Shown here: one piece after another, positions 1-4,767 of the stretch | Position numbering within the stretch: the stretch's first letter is position 1 | How the letters are laid out: every line of letters starts with the position of its first letter | NCBI GenBank assembly: GCA_031261385.1 | Contig: JAISJS010000190.1 | Location: 1 to 5,879 of the forward strand | DNA: 5,879 nucleotides | Source: Treponema sp. | Lineage (GTDB): Bacteria > Spirochaetota > Spirochaetia > Treponematales > Breznakiellaceae | Direction of reading: 5' to 3' | The notes under the pieces: generated by a model | The model's database searches: none | What the model was told of the DNA's origin: nothing | Seen by the model: the letters and a program-made list of their open reading frames with translations, nothing else | Program-made: the position numbers and the translations under genes

Positions 1-118
1 CATATTTTAAGATGGCCTTTTTTATTTGTGGATCTCTCTCCGTATGGGTGGATCATTTCTGACCGGACCGCTGGATCACTTGCGCCGGACTGGTGGGTCT
101 AAACCGCCGTAGTTTACA
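1..118. mobile_element. Putative insertion-sequence end with transposase-binding-type repeats (IS21-like), element cut by window edge
   Basis: Four copies of a TGGATC-like core begin at 29, 49, 72 and 94 (the last is TGGGTC), spaced 20, 23 and 22 bp. The second and third are each followed by a CCGGA block at 63-67 and 85-89, and the fourth by CCG at 104. Read on the minus strand, the outermost unit would start TGTAAACTAC at 118, and a TGT terminus suits many IS ends. IS21-family elements are known to carry multiple short repeats at their termini, which the transposase binds, and this ladder fits that design. No transposase gene is visible here; it would lie to the left, or the end is a solo remnant. 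The outer boundary at 118 is a guess, and no target-site duplication can be tested with only one end in view. The family assignment is an inference. Confidence 0.5.
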
Positions 119-171
119 TTCAAGCTTGTGAGCCGCTTTTATTGCCTCAATTATGGATGAAGATCGGTACC

Positions 172-675
172 TCAAGCTGTCGCCCGATAATCTACAATTT
201 TAGCCTCAAATGAAGTGTCGCCATTGGCTGTTTTTTCCTTGACAGCTTTCAAGACGGCAATCTGTTGTTCAAGATCAGCTATACGATCAATGAGGAAACT
301 GGTAATGTCAGTCGAAACGCCCTGTTCCGCTAAATCCAGTTGTACGGTCCGATATGCAACCCAAAGTTCCTGAGAAGAACCGGCAAAAAGCGTATGCAGG
401 TTTTCCCAGCATTTTTCCCTTGCTTTAGGGTTACTAAAATTTTCATGCAGAAATTCAATACAATTTTCCCGCATATCCTCTCTGGCTTTTTCAGGATCTT
501 CCCCGTACCCATCAACCTGAAGCTGAATACAAGTTGATACATAGGCGTCGGAATTTATTTTTACGACAAGAAAAGAAAGCATGGGTATTTCATAGGGAAA
601 GGAGCTTTTGGGAAAGACTTTGAGTTTCCCAATGCCGGTTACTTCCCCGCGGGAAACAGTAAAAATTTTAGTCAT
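172..675 (-). CDS. Hypothetical protein, 167 aa, with weak HicB-like segment and C-terminal coiled coil
   Basis: I do not recognise this protein. The frame is open from 756, but I start it at the ATG at 675 (MTKIFTVSRG) because AAGGA at 687-683 lies 7 nt upstream; the ATG at 681 is only 1 nt from that site and the one at 756 has no such support. The protein is soluble, with no signal peptide or membrane segment. Residues about 35-78 read as a beta strand, then AYVSTCIQLQVDGYGED, then a helix with EKAREDMREN. That order loosely resembles the HicB antitoxin fold (strand, dGY, then an EA-type helix), but the usual GdT-eEA motif is not there and no HicA partner is adjacent. Residues 124-148 (SFLIDRIADLEQQIAVLK) look like a short coiled coil, suggesting oligomerisation. 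The DNA is more AT-rich than the operon to its right and the gene sits beside a probable IS end, so it may be recently acquired cargo. It is divergent from infC. Confidence 0.6.
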   Translation of the reverse strand: MTKIFTVSRGEVTGIGKLKVFPKSSFPYEIPMLSFLVVKINSDAYVSTCIQLQVDGYGEDPEKAREDMRENCIEFLHENFSNPKAREKCWENLHTLFAGSSQELWVAYRTVQLDLAEQGVSTDITSFLIDRIADLEQQIAVLKAVKEKTANGDTSFEAKIVDYRATA

Positions 676-681
676 TGGCAT

Positions 682-687
682 ATCCTT
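682..687 (-). promoter_or_regulatory. Ribosome binding site AAGGAT deciding the start of the orphan gene
   Basis: On the minus strand AAGGA is followed by 7 nt and then ATG at 675. This spacing supports the 167-residue form over the longer 194-residue reading and over the nearby ATG at 681. Confidence 0.6.
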
Positions 688-772
688 ATATAAACAAACA
701 TAAACCATTAACCTGCAAAATGCAAGCGACGGTTGAATTTCCGCCTTATTTGGCAAGATAAAAGATCGGCTA

Positions 773-802
773 TAGACATTCTCCGCCCAAATTTGCTATA
801 AT
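773..802 (+). promoter_or_regulatory. Sigma-70-type promoter of the infC operon (extended -10)
   Basis: A perfect TATAAT lies at 797-802. TGC directly before it at 794-796 gives an extended -10 (TGnTATAAT). A -35 candidate TAGACA (5 of 6 to TTGACA) lies at 773-778, 18 bp upstream. Transcription would start near 808-810, leaving a leader of about 70 nt before infC. The region lies in the divergent gap between the orphan gene and infC, so nothing else explains the motif. The match is strong for a window of this size, but the start site is inferred. Confidence 0.75.
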
Positions 803-846
803 AAACGGTAAGTTTACGGCTCATACCCCGTTTGAACCGGAAACAA

Positions 847-863
847 CGGCCCCGGAAGGGCCG
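847..863 (+). promoter_or_regulatory. GC-rich hairpin in the infC leader, just before the ribosome binding site
   Basis: CGGCCC at 847-852 pairs with GGGCCG at 858-863 around the five-base loop CGGAA. The stem ends 3 nt before the GAGGAGG ribosome site, so its folding could affect access to the infC start. No U-run follows, so it is not an intrinsic terminator as it stands. The infC-rpmI-rplT operon is known to be feedback-regulated by L20 binding to RNA in E. coli and Bacillus, but I cannot show that this hairpin is an L20 target. Confidence 0.4.
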
Positions 864-866
864 GAC

Positions 867-873
867 GAGGAGG
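867..873 (+). promoter_or_regulatory. Strong ribosome binding site GAGGAGG for infC
   Basis: GAGGAGG lies 4 nt before the TTG at 878. It supports TTG as the true start; the frame is closed upstream by TGA at 833-835 and has no ATG between that stop and 878. Confidence 0.75.
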
Positions 874-877
874 TCAG

Positions 878-1396
878 TTGTCGGATAAGGATTTACGGAT
901 TAATGAACAGATTCGGGTGCGGGAAGTCCGCCTCATCAGGGATGAGGGGGAACAGCAGGGTATTATGACCACCCTGGAGGCCCTCGGAATTGCTAAAGAA
1001 CAAGGTTTGGACCTGGTGGAAGTTGCCCCGACGGCGGTTCCCCCGGTAGTGAAAATCCTTGATTATGGTAAGTTCAAGTTCGAAAATGAGAAAAAAGTCC
1101 GGGACTCAAAAAAGAAGCAGAAATTGCTTAAATTAAAAGAAATCCGGATGCAGCCAAAAATCGATGAACATGATTTGGATTTTAAATCAAAGCATGTCAA
1201 GGAATTTCTGGCGGAAGGCAACAAGGTCAAGGTAACGGTCCGTTTCAGGGGCCGGGAACTTGCCCATACCGAACTCGGTTTGGACGTCCTTAAAGACGTT
1301 CTTGCGCGTATTGAAGGGGACTATGTTATGGACAAGGCGCCGGCTATGGAAGGCCGGTTTATGTCCATGGTTCTAAGCCCCAAAGCCAAAAAATAA
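878..1396 (+). CDS. infC: Translation initiation factor IF-3
   Basis: IF-3 binds the 30S subunit, keeps it apart from 50S and proofreads the initiator tRNA and start codon. The 172-residue protein has the usual length and two domains. The N-domain (about 1-75) carries RINEQIRVREVRLIRDEG, followed by the conserved LDLVEVAP and VVKILDYGKFKFE blocks. A lysine-rich linker helix (about 78-95) follows, then the C-domain with KEIRMQPKIDEHD, VKVTVRFRGREL and a basic tail. The start is TTG with a strong GAGGAGG site. infC in many bacteria uses a rare start codon (AUU in E. coli), and because IF-3 itself rejects such codons this gives self-limiting synthesis; TTG here may work the same way, more mildly. 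It is the first gene of the operon, 51 nt before rpmI, with no terminator between them. Confidence 0.97.
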   Translation: MSDKDLRINEQIRVREVRLIRDEGEQQGIMTTLEALGIAKEQGLDLVEVAPTAVPPVVKILDYGKFKFENEKKVRDSKKKQKLLKLKEIRMQPKIDEHDLDFKSKHVKEFLAEGNKVKVTVRFRGRELAHTELGLDVLKDVLARIEGDYVMDKAPAMEGRFMSMVLSPKAKK

Positions 1397-1447
1397 GCCT
1401 GTAGCGGCCTAAAATTTTTGGGATCCTGTATTGAGTGGAGCGGCATC

Positions 1448-1648
1448 ATGCCAAAGATGAAAACCAAGAAGAGCGCCGCCAAGCGCTATTCGTTTACCGG
1501 AACAGGCAAGGTTAAGTACAAAAAACAGAACCTGCGCCATATTCTTACCAAAAAGTCGACCAAACGGAAGCGGAATCTCCGCCATGCCGGTATCTTGTCC
1601 AAGGACAATACAGCGGCTATCAAGAAACATCTCCTGCCCTACGGGTAG
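1448..1648 (+). CDS. rpmI: 50S ribosomal protein L35
   Basis: L35 is a small basic protein of the large subunit. The start is ATG at 1448, giving the canonical MPKMKTKKSAAKRY beginning and 66 residues, the family's normal length. GGAG at 1437-1440 lies 7 nt upstream. A longer frame from a TTG at 1418 would add ten unrelated residues and has no family support. The body shows the expected TGTGKVK, a run of K and R, an NLRHAGIL-type segment close to L35's RKLR block, and a C-terminal IKKHLLPYG. It sits in the conserved infC-rpmI-rplT order, 21 nt before rplT. Confidence 0.97.
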   Translation: MPKMKTKKSAAKRYSFTGTGKVKYKKQNLRHILTKKSTKRKRNLRHAGILSKDNTAAIKKHLLPYG

Positions 1649-1669
1649 AACGAAGCAAAGAGGTAGATC

Positions 1670-2029
1670 ATGTCAAGAGCGGTAGACGGTCCGAAACGGA
1701 AAAACCATCGCAAAAAGATACTAAAACAAGCCAAAGGCTATTGGGGCCGCAGGCACTCGAACTATAAAACCGCCAAAGATGCGGTTACCAAGGGGCTTTT
1801 CTATGCCTACCGGGACCGGCGGGACAGAAAAGGTGATTTCAGACGGATCTGGATCATCAGGATCAACGCCGCCTGCAGGGCGGAGGGCCTTTCCTATTCA
1901 CGTCTTATAGACGGCCTTGCCAAGGCGGGGGTTGAAATCAACCGGAAAGCCCTGGCCCTGCTCGCCGTGGAAGACAGCGCGGCATTCAAGGCGGTTGTCG
2001 TCCAGGCAAAAACTGCCCTGGGAGCATAG
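1670..2029 (+). CDS. rplT: 50S ribosomal protein L20
   Basis: L20 binds 23S rRNA early in 50S assembly and in several bacteria also represses its own operon by binding the leader mRNA. The 119-residue protein has the standard length. Residues 1-60 are the long basic arm (MSRAV, RKNHRKKILKQAKGYWGRR, then YRDRRDRKGDFRRIWIIRINAACR); the C-terminal globular part holds GLSYSRLIDGLAKAGVEINRKALALLA. AAAGAGGT at 1657-1664 precedes the ATG with good spacing. The opening MSRAVDGPKRKN departs from the common MARVKRG start but is the form I associate with spirochaetes. The stop is 3 nt before the next ATG, so the following gene is probably translationally coupled. Confidence 0.97.
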   Translation: MSRAVDGPKRKNHRKKILKQAKGYWGRRHSNYKTAKDAVTKGLFYAYRDRRDRKGDFRRIWIIRINAACRAEGLSYSRLIDGLAKAGVEINRKALALLAVEDSAAFKAVVVQAKTALGA

Positions 2030-2032
2030 AGC

Positions 2033-2512
2033 ATGGTAAGCCTTGAGCAAGTCAAACTGCTGGAAACAAAGGTCGCCCGTGCGATCGAATATGTTGAACG
2101 GGTAACCGGCGAGAATGCCCTTTTGCAGGATAAACTGGAATCCTACCAGAAGCGGATTGACGAGCTTGAGGTTTTGGTCCGGCAATTTAAGGAAGATCAG
2201 GGCCGCATTGAGGATGGAATTCTTTCCGCCCTGGACCGGCTCAATCAGTTTGAGGACGCCATCGAAAAAAGCCTCTCCGCCCCCGGGGGAAAAGAGGCGG
2301 AAAAGGCGCCTCCGGCAGCGCCAAAAGCGGCGCCGGAAAGCGCAGCGGCTGATACTGTCGCAGCTTTTGACCCGGCGCCGGCAGATGCGGCAGCCGAAGA
2401 TCCTGAATTGTTAGACGGCTCGTCTTTAGACGAACCGTCTTTGGATGATTTGGCTGACGCAGACGCTGAAGATCCCCCTGCGAAGGGGAACGGAGAACTG
2501 GATATTTTTTAA
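2033..2512 (+). CDS. zapB: ZapB-like coiled-coil cell-division protein with a disordered acidic tail
   Basis: ZapB is a small coiled-coil protein that associates with ZapA at the Z-ring. Residues 1-80 here form one long heptad-type coil (VSLEQVKLLETKVARAIEYV... through DQGRIEDGILSALDRLNQFEDAIEKS). E. coli ZapB is about 80 residues and all coil, so the first half matches in size and character. Residues 83-150 are low-complexity Ala/Pro/Lys and then Asp/Glu-rich, surely disordered, and the protein ends in GELDIF, which looks like a short binding motif. The ribosome site GGGAG lies at 2020-2024 inside the end of rplT, and the ATG is 3 nt past the rplT stop. zapA follows 56 nt later, which supports the role. 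Coiled coils match each other easily, so the name rests partly on context. Confidence 0.7.
   Translation: MVSLEQVKLLETKVARAIEYVERVTGENALLQDKLESYQKRIDELEVLVRQFKEDQGRIEDGILSALDRLNQFEDAIEKSLSAPGGKEAEKAPPAAPKAAPESAAADTVAAFDPAPADAAAEDPELLDGSSLDEPSLDDLADADAEDPPAKGNGELDIF
2414..2439 (+). repeat. Inverted repeat inside the acidic tail of the ZapB-like gene
   Basis: GACGGCTCGTC at 2414-2424 pairs with GACGAACCGTC at 2429-2439 around the loop TTTA, with one C/A mismatch. It overlaps codons for SLDEPSLDD, a small internal peptide duplication. It may be just a by-product of that repeat, but it would fold well in mRNA. Confidence 0.45.
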
Positions 2513-2568
2513 GGGGGCAGGCAGGCTGCAATAGTCCGCGAAAAACCTGCTTACGTGAGGGAGCTTCC

Positions 2569-2901
2569 ATGATGACACAAGGCGATCTTCATCTGGATAT
2601 TCTGGGAACTTCCTTTTCAATCACCGCCGATGAAGACGCCGCGTATCTGGATGAAATTTTAAAACAGTACAAAAGTGCGATCGAAAATACCCAAAACGCT
2701 GCCGGTCTTAAAGACCCCCTCAAAATTGCCGTTTTAACCGGCTTTTTGCTCTGCGATGAAATTCACAAGCTGAAAGCAAACGCAGGCACGGAAACGGAGG
2801 GAGAGGCAGAAAAGCTTACCCTGGCTCTGATTGCCCGGATAGACGATGCGTTATCTGCCGAAAAAACTGCATTGGAAGCCAAGCGTCCTTTTGATGAGTG
2901 A
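2569..2901 (+). CDS. zapA: Cell division protein ZapA
   Basis: ZapA is a cytoplasmic protein that crosslinks FtsZ protofilaments and stabilises the Z-ring. The 110-residue protein has the family's layout: an N-terminal head LHLDILGTSFSITADEDAAYLDEI (the 'IlG..y.i..eDeeYl' pattern), a helix, and KIAVLTGFLLCDEIHKLK, the usual 'kiAvLaaL.iaDEl.kl' block at about 52-69, then a C-terminal helix. GAGGGAG at 2557-2563 precedes two tandem ATGs at 2569 and 2572; spacing is 5 nt to the first and 8 nt to the second, so either could be used. The upstream ZapB-like gene is its probable partner. The gene's last 8 nt overlap the start of manA. 6S RNA, which follows zapA in many proteobacteria, cannot be here because of that overlap. 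Confidence 0.9.
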   Translation: MMTQGDLHLDILGTSFSITADEDAAYLDEILKQYKSAIENTQNAAGLKDPLKIAVLTGFLLCDEIHKLKANAGTETEGEAEKLTLALIARIDDALSAEKTALEAKRPFDE

Positions 2902-4177
2902 TATTTTCCGTCTTACAAATCAGATTAAGCACTACGATTGGGGTTCTCCTGATTTTATTCCCCGTCTGCTTGGAGTGGACGGCGGCGGAACACCCTGGGC
3001 AGAACTTTGGATGGGAGTCCACAATGCCGGCCCTTCGGAAACGGAATTCCGGGGAAAAAAGATACCGCTCATCAATCTTATTGCGGATAATCCTCCGCGT
3101 GCGCTTGGAAAAGAGGCGGCAAAAAAATTCGGCGGCCTCCCCTTCCTGTTCAAGCTCCTTGCAGCTGCCAAGCCGCTTTCCATCCAGGCCCATCCAAATA
3201 GTGTTCAGGCAAAAGAAGGCTGGGAACGGGAAAACCGTGCAGGCATCCCTATCGACAGTCCCGGCCGGAACTACAAAGACAGTAATCACAAACCTGAAAT
3301 CATCTGCGCCTTAAGCCCCTTTACGGCGATGTGCGGCTTTCAGACACCGCAGGAGATTCTGCACGGCCTTGGCCTTTTGAGCGCAGGGGCGCCGTCTTCG
3401 CTCAGGGAAGGGCTTATGCCGCTGATGACGGCGCTTAAAAACAAGAGTGAAACAACGGCGCTGCGGGGGTTTCTTGCGGCGCTTTTCGCTATGCCGCAAA
3501 ACATCAGCGGAGAACTTTCGGCATATATCATTACGGCAGCCGGAGACAGGGCAAAGGGTCAAGGCGGCGCCGGAGAAGGCGACCGCCTTAAACACGCCGC
3601 CCGGTTTGCCGAACTTTACCCCGGTGATCCAAGCGTCATTTCTCCTTTTTATTTAAACCTTATTGAACTAAAGGCCGGTGAAGCAATAGGCCTCCCGGCA
3701 GGAGTGCTCCACGCCTATATACAGGGCTTTGGCGCAGAGCTTATGGCCAATTCAGATAACGTACTCCGCGGGGGGCTGACGCCCAAGCATGTGGACGTTC
3801 CTGAACTTCTGCGGATACTGGATTTTTCTCCCCACAGGCCCAAAATTATTTCCCCAATGCCCGACGGCGGTTTACCTCCGGCGTTTTTTACCTACCCGGG
3901 CTCCTTTGATGAATTTTCCCTTTCCGTCCTGCGAAACCCGGGCGGCGAGGCTGCGTTCCCCGTGCCGGGCCCGGCGATTGTTATTGTGACCGCAGGCGAT
4001 ATGCGCCTTGGCAGTAAACAGGATCTGCTTTTAAAGCAGGGGGAGTCGGCCTTTATCACTGCCTGTTCTGCTCCCATACAATGTTCGGGAACCTTTACCG
4101 CCCACATCGCAAGCTTACCTTTGGTAAACAGCTTACCAGAGGCAGGCAGCGCGCCTGTTTGGAAAATACGGCAATGA
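2894..4177 (+). CDS. manA: Mannose-6-phosphate isomerase, type I (zinc-dependent)
   Basis: The enzyme interconverts mannose-6-phosphate and fructose-6-phosphate, feeding mannose into glycolysis or supplying GDP-mannose for glycans. The 427-residue cupin protein has the whole type I set: KHYDWGS near the N-terminus, LFKLLAAAKPLSIQAHPN with zinc ligands Q98 and H100, NHKPE with ligand E135, and LPAGVLHAYIQGFGAELMANSDNVLRGGLTPKHVD with ligand H273 and the active-site Arg at 292. None of the key residues is missing. I start it at ATG 2894 (MSDIFRLTNQIKHYDWG); an earlier in-frame ATG at 2846 adds 16 residues read inside zapA and lies before the conserved start. GGAAG at 2874-2878 is 15 nt away, so the 8-nt overlap with zapA suggests coupled translation. 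Confidence 0.96.
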   Translation: MSDIFRLTNQIKHYDWGSPDFIPRLLGVDGGGTPWAELWMGVHNAGPSETEFRGKKIPLINLIADNPPRALGKEAAKKFGGLPFLFKLLAAAKPLSIQAHPNSVQAKEGWERENRAGIPIDSPGRNYKDSNHKPEIICALSPFTAMCGFQTPQEILHGLGLLSAGAPSSLREGLMPLMTALKNKSETTALRGFLAALFAMPQNISGELSAYIITAAGDRAKGQGGAGEGDRLKHAARFAELYPGDPSVISPFYLNLIELKAGEAIGLPAGVLHAYIQGFGAELMANSDNVLRGGLTPKHVDVPELLRILDFSPHRPKIISPMPDGGLPPAFFTYPGSFDEFSLSVLRNPGGEAAFPVPGPAIVIVTAGDMRLGSKQDLLLKQGESAFITACSAPIQCSGTFTAHIASLPLVNSLPEAGSAPVWKIRQ

Positions 4178-4635
4178 AAATCTTTGTCGACGCCGATTCC
4201 TGCCCCGCTCAGGCCCGGGAACTGGTGCTCAGAACTGCGGCGCGGACCGGCATTCAGGCGGTATTTGCCGCTAACCGCCCCATCCCCGGCATTGCCGGAA
4301 AAAACGCCGTGATGGAGTTGTGTCCGCCGGGGGAAGGCGCCGCAGATAACCGCATTGTGGAACTTGCCCAAAAAGGAGACCTGGCGCTGACACGGGACAT
4401 ACCGCTGGCAAGCCGTCTTGTGGAAAAAGGCATCATGGCGCTGGATGACCGGGGAGGGGTTTACACGGCGGAGAACATAAAAGAACGGCTCTCGCTGCGG
4501 AACTTTACCGTAGCCCTCGCGGAAAACGGCATGGGAATAGAGCGGACTGCCAATTACGGTAAAAAAGAACTTAAAATGTTTGCCGACAGTCTTGACCGTA
4601 CCCTTACCAGGCTCATGCGAATTAATACAAATTGA
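4174..4635 (+). CDS. YaiI/YqxD family protein (UPF0178, DUF188), PIN-like
   Basis: This is a widespread bacterial family of about 150 residues with no settled biochemical function; its fold is related to PIN nucleases by prediction. The 153-residue product has the full family pattern: MKIFVDADSCP at the start with D6, D8 and C10-P11, AANRPIP at 33-39, ADNRIVELAQKGDLALTRDIPLA at 57-79 with D58 and D75, DDRGGVYTAENIKERL at 91-106, and a C-terminal helix. The acidic residues cluster as in PIN-type metal sites. The ATG overlaps the manA stop in an ATGA, so the two are translationally coupled; GGAAAA at 4161-4166 is a weak ribosome site. A longer frame from 4081 has no family support. It is the last gene of the operon, followed by a large repeat hairpin. 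Confidence 0.92.
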   Translation: MKIFVDADSCPAQARELVLRTAARTGIQAVFAANRPIPGIAGKNAVMELCPPGEGAADNRIVELAQKGDLALTRDIPLASRLVEKGIMALDDRGGVYTAENIKERLSLRNFTVALAENGMGIERTANYGKKELKMFADSLDRTLTRLMRINTN

Positions 4636-4649
4636 ATGATATAAGATCA

Positions 4650-4750
4650 ACCACGGAGGACACGGAGTTTTCACAGAGGACACAGAGAATATTTTTATAT
4701 TGCTTTTTTTCTCTACGTTCTCTGCGTTTCTTCTCTGTGAACTCTGCGGT
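4650..4750. repeat. Imperfect inverted repeat built of short tandem units (REP/MITE-like); possible two-way terminator
   Basis: The left arm (4650-4689) reads ACC and then four variants of one unit: CACGGAGGA, CACGGAGTTTT, CACAGAGGA, CACAGAGAA. The right arm (4709-4750), read on the minus strand, starts ACC and then has CGCAGAGTT, CACAGAGAAGAAA, CGCAGAGAA and CGTAGAGAA. The arms pair across most of their length around an AT-rich spacer of 19 nt. T-rich runs lie at 4703-4710 and 4751-4759. The element fills nearly all the gap between the convergent YaiI-family and HD-GYP genes and would end transcription from both sides. CACGGAGGACACAGAG-type sequences are known as dispersed intergenic repeats in several bacterial genomes, so other copies are likely. 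Confidence 0.75.
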
Positions 4751-4767
4751 TTTATTTTTCCCGGTAC

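Noticed and set aside
53..166. An open minus-strand frame just after the orphan gene's stop, shifted relative to it, reading IIEAIKAAHKLECKLRRF and onward.
   Set aside because: It has no ATG or ribosome site of its own and runs into the IS-type repeat ladder. A frameshifted tail of the orphan gene is possible but cannot be supported without homologs.
676..756. Longer N-terminus for the orphan gene (27 extra residues from the ATG at 756).
   Set aside because: No ribosome site for that ATG, while AAGGA sits correctly before the ATG at 675; the extra part covers the probable promoter and leader region.
931..947. Perfect 7-bp hairpin CCTCATC/GATGAGG with a 3-nt loop early in infC.
   Set aside because: It is inside a conserved coding block and no U-run or regulatory link is visible; a chance result of codons cannot be excluded.
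2521..2550. GCAGG/CCTGC pairing in the gap between the ZapB-like gene and zapA, considered as a small RNA or terminator.
   Set aside because: The stem is only 5 bp with a 20-nt loop and has no T-run after it; too weak.
2932..3289. Open frames on the minus strand and in other plus frames across manA.
   Set aside because: manA is complete with all zinc ligands in its own frame; the others are shadows of GC-rich codons without ribosome sites.
4025..4039. Palindrome CTGCTTTTAAAGCAG inside manA.
   Set aside because: Within coding sequence, isolated, and of a length expected by chance.
3892..4683. Long minus-strand open frame (263 codons) across the end of manA and the YaiI-family gene.
   Set aside because: It is antisense to two genes with clear family matches, has no ribosome site, and its product shows no domain pattern.
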